DNA of 64,000 nt, taken from contig CM067535.1 of NCBI GenBank assembly GCA_034509925.1, positions 6,981,201 to 7,045,200 of the forward strand, in the 5' to 3' direction. A program made the translations under genes and the position numbers. The DNA comes from Hirudinaria manillensis. Taxonomy: Eukaryota; Annelida; Clitellata; Hirudinida; Hirudinidae. The number at the start of each line of letters is the position of its first letter. Positions within the stretch are counted from its first letter, which is position 1. The notes below the pieces were generated by a model. That model ran no database searches, was not told the DNA's origin, and saw nothing but the letters and a program-made list of their open reading frames with translations. Below, one piece after another: positions 12,936 to 25,500 of the stretch.

Positions 12936-14469
12936 TATTGCCCCGTTGATCCCCCTTCCAGAGTAGCCTTCGAACCAACGTTTGAATTGGTACGTTACTT
13001 TCACAAGGATATACCCGAAAACAAAAGCAGAAACAAAATGTGAAAAATCCTGTTGTCTGTTCTTTTCGTTACAATGTTATAATTATTGAAAATTTTGTAG
13101 GCTCAAAAAAATTAACTTCAATATTTAAAATAACTTTCACTGTAGAAAATTTTTTAGGGGCTAGGCAAGTTATTAATGAAAGGGAGGAGTCTGTTCCAGA
13201 TTTGTAAGCCGACAATATTTGAGAACCTACCATCTACTCGTGCTCTTAATGTTGCAAATCCCTGTTCTAAACCAATGCTTAACTGGGGAATATTGCCTCC
13301 TTAAAAAAGTTATCACGGCAAATCATGAAGCAGATGAGTGAAAAGGCTGAAAAAACGTCCCTGGTTTCATGTGAGGGAGACAGATGTAAATGAGACGCTT
13401 CATTAAATATAAATAAAATAGGAATATTTATATAATTAAGTATTATATGTACCGCTTGTGACTTAGCAGCAATTGATGATATAGGAAAACGTTGTAACGC
13501 ACTTAATAGTGTCATGCGAATTAACACGAAATAATTGTAAAGATTATGGCTTTTAAACGTTTTAAAACTACTATAACGTTAAAGTCATAGGAAGCTGCTA
13601 CCTTTCATTATCAAAATCCAGATTTTTGAAGCTTATTAGCCCATCCCTTAATCATCAAGTCAAAAGTTAAAGGTCTTTAAGATGTTTTTAAGTATCGGTT
13701 CGAAAGGGCTGCACAGGCTTATCCATTGTAATAAGATCATAGCGAAGTAAGATTATTACTTATAATTGACCATGTATTAATCATTGCAGTCATTTGTAGC
13801 CTGACCTAACATAGGCTAGAATCTATGTTCATTATGCGAGTTTTTGTAAATGTAGACCCCATTCACTGTTATCAGGCCAATTATATTCTCACAAGCACAC
13901 TTATTTATTGAAGTTATAGAATTTTAATTCATAAAAAAATCACTAACTGATAGAAGGATTACGACTTTTATTTTTACACCGATTAATATTCCACGTAATT
14001 TCGATTCCTATCTAGGTGACACAATTTGAAATAACTGTACATTTGATTTAATCTTAAATTATAACATGTTATATTTATTATTTAGTTATATGTACTTCAT
14101 TTACATAATTTGTTATTGTATTTCAAACCTGGCCAAATATGTTGCATTCCCATGTGCAATAGTAATGGCAGCAACCACAATGTGTTATTATGTTATGATG
14201 AGTGTCCATGGGTAGGGTAGATTGATCAAAAATGCCTTTATGTCTTAAGCAGATAACTAAAAGCATATTTATCTTAGCTATTGGAGCAAATGCCTCTCTT
14301 ATTTCAAGAAATTTGCACCTTCAGTCATGCAGCCCTAAATTTTAAGTAATTTGGAGCTTAAAACACAAAAAAAATCATTTGCCATGCTAGCAAGATTTGA
14401 CAAAAAGACCTTTACAAAAATGTCACTTACAGTTATAAAAATCTATTGGTTTTCAGTTTTTCAAGAAAC
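12936..14469. other. Divergent intergenic region between POGLUT2/3 and NitFhit
   Basis: About 1.5 kb containing the two 5' regions. The base run at 14441-14454 (ggttttcag after a T-rich stretch) could be a splice acceptor for an upstream non-coding NitFhit exon. No other gene was recognised; an 82-codon minus ORF at 13279-13527 is not convincing. Confidence 0.45.
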
Positions 14470-17400
14470 ATGGCTACTGCAGTGAATCCTTCAGAAACAA
14501 AGTCATTGGTTGGAATCATCCAAATGACTGCAACCTCCAATAAGGAATCAAATTTCAAGCAAGTATTCTCTTTAGTAGAGGAAGCTCATAAGCAAGGTGT
14601 CAAGGTTGTTACAATTTTATGTTTTCATTTCAATTTTTTTTTTACATTTATTTGTCTTAAGTAAAATTTTGGAAAACTAGAATAAAAGGAGTTTTTTGGC
14701 ATCATACATCTTTTTTTTTATTTGTGATAGATTGCATTTTAGACATTTTCATGTTTATTTAAATCTATTCTTTATTTATAATTGCTTATAATGATGTGCC
14801 AAATTGTTGAAATCTAGTTGCAAAAATATACATTTGTAGATTATTCCATTTTTGACATTTAGTTAAGATATTGCTTAAAATCATTTCAAACATTGTTGCT
14901 TGTCATTAATATCAAGAATTAGTCATTAAGCTTGTCACAGTGCATGTAGAAAAAAAGTTAATTATGCCCCTTAAATTTAACATAAATCTTAAATGTCAAA
15001 CTATTTGGTCAATGCCAAATATGGAATTAATATGTAAATTATGGTGTTTACCATTTTTTTAAGGAACATCACCAAGAAATAAGTTTTTGTTCTTAGAACA
15101 TGGAGCATTTATGAAATGCAGTCAGCATTTTCTTGTTACATATATTTATTAATAAATTTATTCATTTATTTATTTATTAATTTAGTTCTGACATTGAAAG
15201 GCTGAAGCGCAATTATACTAACATATTTCTTACTAACAACTTAACAGATGGTTTTTCTTCCTGAGTGTTGTGATTATATTGCTGAGTCAGTGGACCAAAC
15301 TCTGGGTTTGGCAGAGACTATAAATGGAGAGCTCATAGAAAAATACAAAGAGCTTTCTAAAAAGTTTAATATTTGGGTCTCTCTTGGAAGCTTTCATCAA
15401 AAAGTTGGTTTTCTGATTTACATACATTTATCTTATTATTCATTAGTTGTTACCTTTTGAGATTCAAATTCATTCAAATTCAAAAATTTGTTTTTGAAGT
15501 TTTAATAATTAAATATAAATATAAATTAAATGTTTCAGTCTTCAAAAGATAGTCGAATTAACAACACAAACGTTGTCATAGATTCCTCTGGTAACATAGT
15601 ATCAAAGTACGATAAGATCCATCTGTTTGACTTTAGTGGCAGCGAACCAACTTCGCATCCTTTAAGGGAATCAAATCACACAGAAGCAGGTGATAAGATT
15701 GTCCCACCAGTTGACACACCTGTTGGTAAACTTGGACAATGCATTGTATCCTTTTTTTAAGTTGTCATGCATTGGATTTCAAAGCTCTGCATGTTCTGTC
15801 ATATTTTGATTTTTTTTGGTGTTATCCTTGACCTGTAAATTTTGCAAATGCCTTTTAATTGACATGTATTGTCAGTGCTATGATCTGAGATTCCCTGAAA
15901 TGTCAACTGCACTCAGGGAAATGGGTGCAGAACTCATAGCATATCCTTCAGCCTTCACTGTGCCCACTGGAGAGGCTCACTGGCAGGTTTGTTGTTTTTT
16001 TTGCAAGAATAATTTAGATCAAAGTTAGACATGTTTAATCTTTGGAGCCAAAGCTGAGGCATTTGCTGCATGCAACCTAACATCAATTAATCATTGTGCC
16101 AAAACTATTTTCTAAAACCAATTTACCAAAAGCATATCCCAAATTCACTATTATTATTTTTATTTCTCATCTTTTTCAATGATGCTGAAGCCAATAACTC
16201 TTGAAATCTTATTTGCAATGTTAATTTTAAAGATATTGCTGAGAAGCAGAGCCATAGAGACTCAATGTTATGTACTTGCTCCTGCCCAAGTTGGACGTCA
16301 CAATCACAAAAGGATGTCTTATGGGCATGCCATGGTAAATGTCACATTTTTGCATATGTTACAGATATTATAAGTACATAAAAAGAAAAATAATTACTCT
16401 GAACTGTTTATTTTAGAATTATTATTATTAATTATTCTCAACATATTCAATTTAATGTTATTTGGCATATGAATTTGTACATCAATTTGAAATAAATTTT
16501 GAGATAGTTGACCCCTGGGGCAAAATAGTAGCAGAATGTCAAAGTGATCACCCTGATCTCTGTGTGGCCAACATTGACCTCAGCTTGCTGTCCAAAATAA
16601 GGAGAAACATGCCTGTCCTTGAGCATCGAAGAAAAGAATTGTATATGTCAAGCCACCCCATTGCTTGTGAGTGCAAATATAAGAAAGATTATTTTCGGTG
16701 TCTTCTTTTCAATACTTATAAACAGACTCTAGGACATTATCTGTAATGTTCCACCTCATTGATATTGACATAAATAATATTTATACAATTCCATAAGCTT
16801 TTGTATTTTGTGCAAAACAAAAACATGGATAATAAAAGCTTCATAATTAACTTTTTTTTTAATAAAACAGCTCTTCGATACATAAATGTGCTACCAAATA
16901 AAATAAAATGAAGATCCTAGCAATATACATTTAACAAAATTACTAGTTTCCATGATTTCAGCAAAAACTCCAGACTCCCAAGAATTCTACGATTTTGGAG
17001 GTCATCAAATAAAAAGCTCAGCTGTCTTCTTTTCCACCCTCCATTCATTTGCCTTTGTCAACATTTCTCCTGTACTCCCAGGACGTAAGTGTTTTATTTT
17101 GGTTTTAAATTGGTTAAGAAGAAATTACCAATATTAACTGGCTTATTGGCACGACAGCACAAAAAGTTTTTTATGTCTTAGAAAAAACACACTTTACTGT
17201 AGCTATATCGGTCACAACAACAAATAACTTTGTCAAATAAGTTCTGATCTTCATGACAAACTATAAACTGTTTAGCTAGTCACAAGGGTTACATGTTGAA
17301 CCGGGATGGTGCTCTATTGTAAACAATGGCTTCATGATAGTCAACTCCATAACCTAGCAGAGCTATCTCTGATGCCTGATTAGTGTTATCTTTCAAATAT

Positions 17401-18324
17401 TGTGACGGCCACTTAATATCTTTTGTCCATTTCCTTTTAAATACTTTTTTCTCAGTTAATCCAAACAGTATTATAAAACTTTTTGAAATAGATAAGACAG
17501 CATCTTGAGGCACCAAGAAGTTGATCAGAACTCCTGTTCTGGTGTCAATAATAATGAAATTACAAAATGACTCCAAATTCACAATTCAATGTTCAAAACC
17601 GAGGCAAATGTGCACAGTTTTAATGGGTTACAAATATGATTTTATTCATGACTTTTGGGTGCAAATGACCTCAAAAATTTAATTTCCAAGATGTCCTGGT
17701 GGCAAGTTGCAGGAAGGTGGCTCGCCTGAAAGATCTCAACCAACAGGAAATAACAGATGTCTTCAGAACTGTTCAGATTGTGTCTAAGGTGGTGGAACAA
17801 GTTTTTGAGGCTGATTCTCTGACCATATCCATCCAAGATGGCAAAGAAGCAGGACAAACAGTCAAAGTGAGTGGTTTATCCTAGGTGAATGTAATTCACT
17901 CAATCAGCAATGTTTTTGTAAATCATTTTGTGGTGCCAATACAATTAAAACTTGTTAATACGATCCACTGCAGCACCTCCACGTTCACATATTACCAAGA
18001 AAAGAAGGAGACTTTAAAGAAAAAGATGACATTTATGACAAGGTAAGCTTTTGGTGTCCTTAAAAAAGAGCATACATCCATTGCTTTAGTACCAAACAAA
18101 ACTGGTTATCCATTTCAAAATCCATTAACCTTGTTAAATGCATTCTTGATCATGCCTCAAAAAATGCTTATTGTCAAATTGTCATATCAATAATGAATGC
18201 TTCTAATTTGAAGCTGGAAAAGCATGATAAGAATGAAAAGAGAGCAAAAAGGACTGAAGAAGCCATGGAGGTGGAGGCTCAGTTGATAAGAGAAGCCATC
18301 AAGAAAAGCAATGACTTTGTCTAA
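14470..18324 (+). CDS. NitFhit: NitFhit: nitrilase-like (Nit1) plus FHIT diadenosine polyphosphate hydrolase fusion
   Basis: Exons 14470-14604, 15248-15403, 15539-15745, 15876-15986, 16233-16334, 16504-16666, 16962-17084, 17691-17866, 17974-18042, 18214-18324. They total 1,353 nt, 450 residues, with phase kept throughout. Residues 1 to about 280 are a Nit1-type nitril h hydrolase domain with the catalytic triad Glu51 (L-P-E), Lys123 (Y-D-K-I-H-L) and Cys167 (C-Y-D-L-R-F-P-E). Nit1 proteins act as amidases on deaminated glutathione. The rest is FHIT, a HIT-family Ap3A/Ap4A hydrolase, with the histidine triad H392-L-H394-V-H396 and [10 protein letters not shown] before it. The junction lies at exons 6/7, where a donor at 16667 joins an acceptor at 16961 in frame. 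The start is the first ATG in frame. Confidence 0.95.
17289..17582 (-). other. Unexplained 97-codon antisense ORF in a NitFhit intron
   Basis: Open frame opposite to NitFhit, wholly within its seventh intron, starting at GTG with no in-frame ATG. The translation is mixed in composition, with no membrane segment, Cys pattern or motif that I recognise. It could be an exon of a nested minus-strand gene, a decayed insertion, or chance. Confidence 0.2.
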
Positions 18325-18667
18325 ATTTTCTGACACATGTTTATATGGAGATGTTTATGTCTCAGCTTTGCACAGTTCATTGGTACCTCACATGATCACC
18401 TCTTCTACCAAATTAAATTTCTTTCATTGCAGATAATTCAAATTAAAGATTATTCTGTTATTTCTGCTTTTTTGCTCTGTGACAAGTGATGCTAGGCACA
18501 CAACCCAAGGATATAAAAATATTATCGAAAAAGATTCCTTTTGGCATAGATGTTTTCTCAATGACCTTGGCCAAGACAAATCATTAAATAAATTAACTAG
18601 AATAAATAAACATAATTTTTGGTATAGAAATTAATTTTGTCACGCTGAATAAAAATTAACTTTGACG
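18325..18667. other. Convergent 3' ends of NitFhit and tafazzin
   Basis: 343 bp between two convergent stop codons. It contains candidate poly(A) signals, including aataaa near 18589, so the two 3' UTRs may overlap as antisense RNA. Confidence 0.5.
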
Positions 18668-20829
18668 TCAGCTGCCATCCTTTGAGTGCAGTTGCTTGGC
18701 TCGAAATTCAAGATCTCGAAATTCGTTTTGGACCATATTTGTCAAGACCTTGAACCTGGTCGTCTAAAACAAACATTAGTACATATTTTAAGAGTGACCT
18801 CAGTAAATGTTGCTGGGTTTCTCCAATAATGCAACACTATTTCACAGTCTGGGTGAACACTCAATGAAGTTAACAAAGATGATTTCAATAGATTTTGTCT
18901 GGTAACTTTGTTAATATAAGTCTACACATAGAAAGATATGGCCAATAAGTAGGCTGACAAGTCAGATAGGTCACACGATTTTCATCAAGTTGAGTTTATA
19001 CAAATTATACCAACTTGATCAACGTTGTCTTTTTGGAATCTTTGCATTGTATCTCCAAGATCCATAGGCTCACCAACAACTGTTGTAATTTTCTAAAAAA
19101 AAAAGTCAAAAATGAGAGCATTATAAGCAGTAGCTAATAAATAAATGTTAAGCTGGAACCTTTTGGAACAATTTCTATTATTACCGATTTGATTGAAGTC
19201 ATTATAAACATTTATAAATAAACAAATAAATAAATAACAAAATAGGCAAACTAAACAAATATAAATGCATGATGAAGCCTTAATAAAGTATAAAGTACGA
19301 CTCAGTCACATTTAAGTCTATATCTACCCACCTTAAACATGTTCACTCTGTAAGGCCTTGCATTCGGTAGCACGTCGTCCATTCCTGAAATTGAAATTAT
19401 GACGATCAACAAGAGAAATATTTGCAAATTTGACTAGAGAGTTGATGGGTGAGTGTGAGTGAGTGGGTGAGTGAGTCAGTGCAGGAAACAATGTTTGCAA
19501 GGATTGGCTCAATTGCCATTTTTATCTTCATCAATGGTATATATATACATATGGATAGTAATGATATATCGAGTAAAACTCACCCAACTGCCAAAATGGT
19601 ATGACTATTGGGGCAACTTTACATTCAGCTATAAGTCTTCCGATACCTATCATGAACATCAATTTAATAATTTATAAAGAAAAAATGCATCAATGTGAAA
19701 CAAGTTGCTAAATTATTAACAGAATCTTTAGCAAGTTTAACTGTATAAAGAGTAGGGCTCAATCAATGGATTTTCTGAACTCATTCACAAGGTTTAATAA
19801 GGTAATAATAAACATAATACCATTATGAAAAATCCAACAAGCATTAACAAAACAGACAAAAATTACATTTACCCCATTTTAATCTCATTGGATTCTTTCT
19901 GCCGTTGACTTTTCCTAAAGACAATTTATAACAGAAATCTTTACATTAGCTCACTAACACACCCTAATGAATCATGATCAAAATTCTATAGAAATAATAG
20001 ATCAATTGCAACTGCTAATTAGCTAATTAATAGCTACCTTCTGGGAAAATGTGTACCCAACGTCCATCATTGAGCAGCTCAACGCAGAAGTCCACGCTCC
20101 TCTGATAGACTCCATCGCCTCGGACCAGTGGAACCGTTTGACCGAGTGCAAAAAATGTTGAGTGCCATTCTTTTGTGAAGACGACGTCTGAGGCACCAGT
20201 GGTCCATCGTAAGAGGTCGTTTCTGTAAGTGAGGTGGCGCCATTTCAACATACCTACAGCAGTGTTCGATAATTTTTTTTAAATGTTAATGACTTGTCGT
20301 CAAATTATGTTAATAATATTAATAATAATAATAATAAATAAGTTCAATCAGTAATCAAATTCGTCAGTTCAATAAACCAATAAAATTAATTTGTAAAAGG
20401 TTATTACAAATACCTATTGATTTAAAAAGTTTGAATAAAACTTGGTTGTATAATAAAATTTTGGCTGCTATTTTACAAATAAAAGCACACAGAAATAGTG
20501 TAACCCCATATGAGTGGTTCATCCAAGCATGAGTGATGGTTGCAGACAGTAATCATAGGTGTCCCTTTTGGTCTGTTCTCAATAGCATTATACAAGGTTT
20601 CAATGTTGTGAGTCCTCGAATCATTAAAGAAATCTGTTGAAATAAATCATAATTTAATCACTCATTTGTTCCTTTCAAACAATTAACAGTAATTCTCAAG
20701 AAACTACTCACTCGTAAATATTTTTGAGGTAGCACCAACAGCTGCCATGGTGAGCCTACTGGCAACTTTCCACATCAAAGGAAATTCATTGATGTTTGGT
20801 GGATATGGCCATTTTACCATCAATGGCAT
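18668..20829 (-). CDS. TAZ: Tafazzin, cardiolipin-remodelling transacylase
   Basis: Mitochondrial phospholipid-lysophospholipid transacylase that remodels cardiolipin. Exons in coding order: 20712-20829, 20505-20633, 20038-20253, 19873-19914, 19584-19646, 19332-19384, 19015-19092, 18668-18763. They total 795 nt, 264 residues, about the length of the human form lacking exon 5 (262). All junctions keep phase. The HX4D acyltransferase motif is H72 to D77 (H-H-S-C-L-D). Other family blocks: [29 protein letters not shown] and G-M-D-D-V-L-P-N. The start M-P-L-M-V-K-W-P matches the usual tafazzin N-terminus. No insert equivalent to human exon 5 is seen. Confidence 0.96.
19446..19482. repeat. (GAGT)n microsatellite in a tafazzin intron
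   Basis: Repeated gtga/gagt tetranucleotides with a few interruptions, in the intron between the sixth exon and the exon encoding G-I-G-R-L. Confidence 0.8.
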
Positions 20830-22509
20830 TTTGAATTGTAAATCTTGTTTAAACTGTTTGACAAATTAGGATATGATTTAAAAATAAAAACATCAAAAAT
20901 TAATCTCCTTAAATATGAATGTTTGACCTGGACGTCTGCCTTATTTGTTTACATAAATTTCAATGTGTAGAAAGTTATGGCTAAAACTATAACGATGCAA
21001 GCACCTTAGAAAGATCTCTAATGCTCCTTAAAAGATCATCCGTAAGGCCGAGCTGCGGGTGATGAGTAATGGCTTACGCTCATTTCCAATTATATTATAA
21101 ATAAATATTCGAAATCTCTTAAATCATTTTCTAATTTTCCAATCGCGAACCTTTAATGTGTAGTAAAATAAGATTTCTTAATAACGATCGCACGCCTTCA
21201 AGCTTAAATCCTCTTTTAAATATATCGGCGATGGCTCAAATTATTTGCATTTTATTCCAACAATAAAGTCGCATAGAATTTTATTTTAGAATAAATTTGT
21301 TGTTGATTAATTTATATAAATCGCAACTTAGGTCCGAAAATAAAATTGGTGAATGTTGACAGACGGATCTAGATTCAGTATTACGTACCTTAGCCACTAG
21401 AATCAATAAAACAATATGAGGGAAGAACTGTCAAGAATTGCAAGTTTTCAGGGAATGGATCAATTTGGAATGAATTTAGATCAGCATCTAACGGTCCCTC
21501 ATCAAACTATCTGCAAGTGACACCCATACTCCTGAGATAAGCAAATACTTCGGTTGATGCTACACAAATAAATCTCTGCTTTGGAATTTTATATTGAGGT
21601 TATGATGTTATGATGTGCTATTAGTATTCGTTTTTCTAGCTTCTCAAATATTTCGATCTCAAAAAGTGTTTATCAATCATTATTGTGCAGCTTACTTTTA
21701 AACAAAGTAATATATGAATGAATCAAACAGCTGGAGATGATTCGTTTTGATGAATTTGGATTAGTTTAAATTTTCCCAAAAAAGTAATACTTTTAATCCT
21801 TTGTTAAGATGTAATTTTTAAAAAAATTTACGACTTCTTTATGGAAATTGCGAATGCATTGTTTCAACTACATCCTTATATCATATGATTCGCGGGGTGT
21901 ATTGTTTGTTCTGTATTTCGAGTGAAATCTGATGTTATAATTATAAAGTTTTTGAGAGCTGGAATAGTTGGAGAACGTTAAGGTCGATTGGGCAGGTACT
22001 TTCCTTAATCATCTCCATTTAAGAGTGTCACTTGAGCTGATTATATTTTATGATTGTGTAACAAATTGATTCTAGTGTGTGGTACGAATTTAAAAGTTTA
22101 TCTTGATGCCACACTTGATGCATCTTATGCAAGACTTAAACTTAATTGAGTGTTTTACAATATTTTAAGATTTTATTTATTTAAATCAAGCATGGGCCAA
22201 TGACCTTAATGATTTCAAAGTCAAATTTTTTCTTCTTTTCTCAAAATAAACAGTTGTGAATATTATAAAAAAGGTGTAACATAAATAGTTGTGTTGAAAA
22301 TGCTTAATAAATGTGAAATTACCATTTTTGTATTTTGCATTCATTTATTTACTTATTATTTTGCCTTGTGACTGGGCAAGGAATTCTTGTTGTATTGACT
22401 AAGTGAAATTGAATTTTGAAGTTATTAGATAGTATCACTTAAATTATAATAAAATATGTAGGATTCATAGTAGCTTTTAAAGAGTTACAAATAAGTGCTG
22501 GTTATTGCC
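20830..22509. other. Divergent intergenic region between tafazzin and the SLC7 transporter
   Basis: About 1.7 kb of AT-rich sequence holding the two 5' regions. No ORF or RNA gene recognised. Confidence 0.5.
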
Positions 22510-25500
22510 ATGGCACAATGGAGTTCAAGGCTGGCAGCGGCTCTTCTTCGAAGAAAGGCAATAAACTTTGAAACATCTGGGAGTGAGAGTGGACTTGCAA
22601 GAGTCCTTAACACATTTGATCTCACTACGTTGGGTGAGTGACATATCTTAGATCTTGATGAGGATAATGAGCATGATATTAATTATGGCATTGAAGTTTT
22701 TAAAATTGTTGCTAATTAAGGAAATAGTTATATTAAGCTTAATATATTTAATGCAATTATATTTAATTCTTTGAATTCAGGAATCGGATGTACAATTGGC
22801 TCCGGCATCTATGTTATCACAGGCCAAGTGGCTTTAGAGGCAGGGCCTGCTGTGCTTTTATCCTATTTCATTGCAGGATTTGCTTCCATTTTTGCAGGTA
22901 CAAATACAGCTAAAATAAACAAAATAGCATAAATTTATTAATTTAATTTAATCATTTTGTAAATCATCTTGATTAGATTTGCATGACTTAAATTTAGTCG
23001 AGTGGCTTACAATATTTATTTTTATTTATTTTTTATAGTATTAATATTTATTTTTGTTTATTTATTTCAAAGTATGGGCCAATAGCTGAAATTACAAGAA
23101 AAATGGGTTTCTTCTTATTTTATGAACCTGTTTGTTATTAAGACCAAATTTAATGTAATACCAAGCTCTGATGACAATGAAACTGAAGTTCATGATGTTA
23201 ATCATGTTAATCACTAATGCTCAAAAGGGCAGGCCAAAGGGATCAGCTCCTGTTGATGAGCTGCATGTAATAATAATAATTATTAAAATTATAATAATAA
23301 TAATTATTAGTATTATTAAAATTATTATTAAAATGTTAAAAACAAATTAAGCAATAGAAAAGTATTAAATTGAAATTAGCAAATTTGTTACAGCTTAATT
23401 CAAAGTTCAGAAATTGAAGGGAAGATAATATTTCCTTTTATTCAGGCCTTTGTTATGCAGAGTTTGGAGCACTTGTCCCTAGAGCTGGCTCTGCCTATGT
23501 TTATAGCTATGTGACAGTTGGAGAGTTTATGGCTTTTGTGATTGGCTGGAATTTGACATTGGAATACATCATTGGTCAGTTTGAATTTGAATTGTATTAA
23601 TTCAACCATTAAGGTAGCACCCTGGTCGTGTTTGTGATGGTTGATTTTGAGTATTTAACTTATAGCCATTAACTGTTAAAGATGTGAATTAATATTAAGA
23701 TTAAATGATTTTTCTGAAATTTTTCTGAAATAATGATGCAATTTGTTCATTTGTTTATACTTTTACACTACCAGGAACAGCTGCAGTTGCCAGGGCAACC
23801 AGTGATTATATTGACTCCATTTGCAGAAATGCCATCAGTAACTGGTTCACGTCAACCATGCCAATGAAAATCTCGATATTTTCTGAATATCCTGATCTTC
23901 TGGCCCTAACTATAATCATTGTGTTGACAGGTGAACAGTTTGTTTACTGTCTACTTAAAATCTTTTGGAACATTAGAAACATTTGTGCAATGTTTTGGAA
24001 TAATATTTTTGTTCCATTTTTTTCTTTAAAATCATTTTTTTATTGTTGTTTGAAGCCATTCTCTGCCAAGGTGTGAAAGAATCTTCTCTGGTGAACACGA
24101 TTTTTACCTTTTTTAACCTCGGCACCATCCTGTACGTCATTATTTGTGGCGCTTTCTTGGCTGATTTTAACAACTGGAGGATTCCAGAAGGACTTGTGAG
24201 TTTAACGTCTTTGTTGGCTTTGTGAAGCTTTACATTATTTGTTCTTACATTATCGAATTATAAAGCTACAATTTGACATATTTTAAATAACACATTACAA
24301 CCATTAATTTTGCAAGTTAATAAATTATTTAGTTTATCGTTATTAGGTACCGCACAAGAATGAATCTGTAACAGATAAGAGCTATGATCGCGGAGGGTTT
24401 TTCCCATATGGCGTGGCAGGAATGATGGCTGGAGCTGCCAAATGTTTCTATGCTTTTGCAGGATTTGATGTCATTGCTACAACAGGTCTGTCGGTTTTAG
24501 ACGTTTCTGCCTAAATGCACGTTCAAATCCGTATTGAATTTTTATTTTAGTCAGAATATCATAACTTGGATTAAAGATTATTCATGCCTATGATTATTAA
24601 ATTAATCAAACAATTAATACAGGTGAAGAGGTCATCAACCCCTCAAAGTCAATTCCTATCAGCATCACGTTGACCCTGACCGTATGCGGCCTTGGCTATA
24701 TATCGACGGCAGCCATCTTGACACTGATCTACCCATACTTTGCCTTGGATGCCAGTGCCCCGCTTTCCATGGCTTTTTATTCCATTGGATGGCCTGTTGC
24801 TTACTATGTCATCAGTGTCGGTGCCATATGCAGTCTCGCTACAGCGTATGTTTTTTTTAGTTGGTGGGCGGATAGATGGATGGGTGAGTGGATGGATAGA
24901 TAGATGGATGGATGGATGAATTGGTGGTTTAATAAATGAATGGATGGGTAGATAGATGGATGGATCATGTGATGAATAAATGGTTGAATGGGTTAGTCGA
25001 TTATCTAGCACCTCACTTCATAAGCTACTTAACATACTACTTAATTATTAATTGATTTTTCAAGACTCCTGACTGCCATGTTTCCCATGCCACGCATAAT
25101 TTACGCCATGGCCAGAGATGGTCTATTGTGGAAGAAATTGGCCAAGGTCAACAAGAAGAGTAAGATGCCTGTGAGAGCCACCATATTGACTGGTCTTTTG
25201 GCAGGTCAGTTTGAAATACTTTGAATTTTGAACATTTGTTCTATTAGGCTGAGGTCCTAGAGTCAATTATAAATCTTTTAGAAATAAAAATAGAATAAAT
25301 GTTCACATCATGTTGATAACGTATTGTTTTTATTATTGTTTTGTTTTTACTTTTACCATTTAATTAATTAATTTAATTTAATAATATTACGGCTTGTTTT
25401 ATTGGTCTGACGATTGGTTGTTGGCTAATTTTTGGAGTAATTAATCGGACACTTATCAATGCATTTCGTTTACAAAGTCTTCTGAGAAAGATGACGATGT

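Noticed and set aside
13140..13530. Minus-strand stretch with an I-W-N-R-L-L-P pattern that recalls the end of LINE reverse transcriptases
   Set aside because: The motif is too short, stops interrupt the frame, and no neighbouring reverse transcriptase block is present.
24649..25011. 120-codon minus-strand ORF rich in Ile-His-Pro-Ser
   Set aside because: It is the antisense reading of SLC7 exon 7 and the adjoining (GGAT)n microsatellite.
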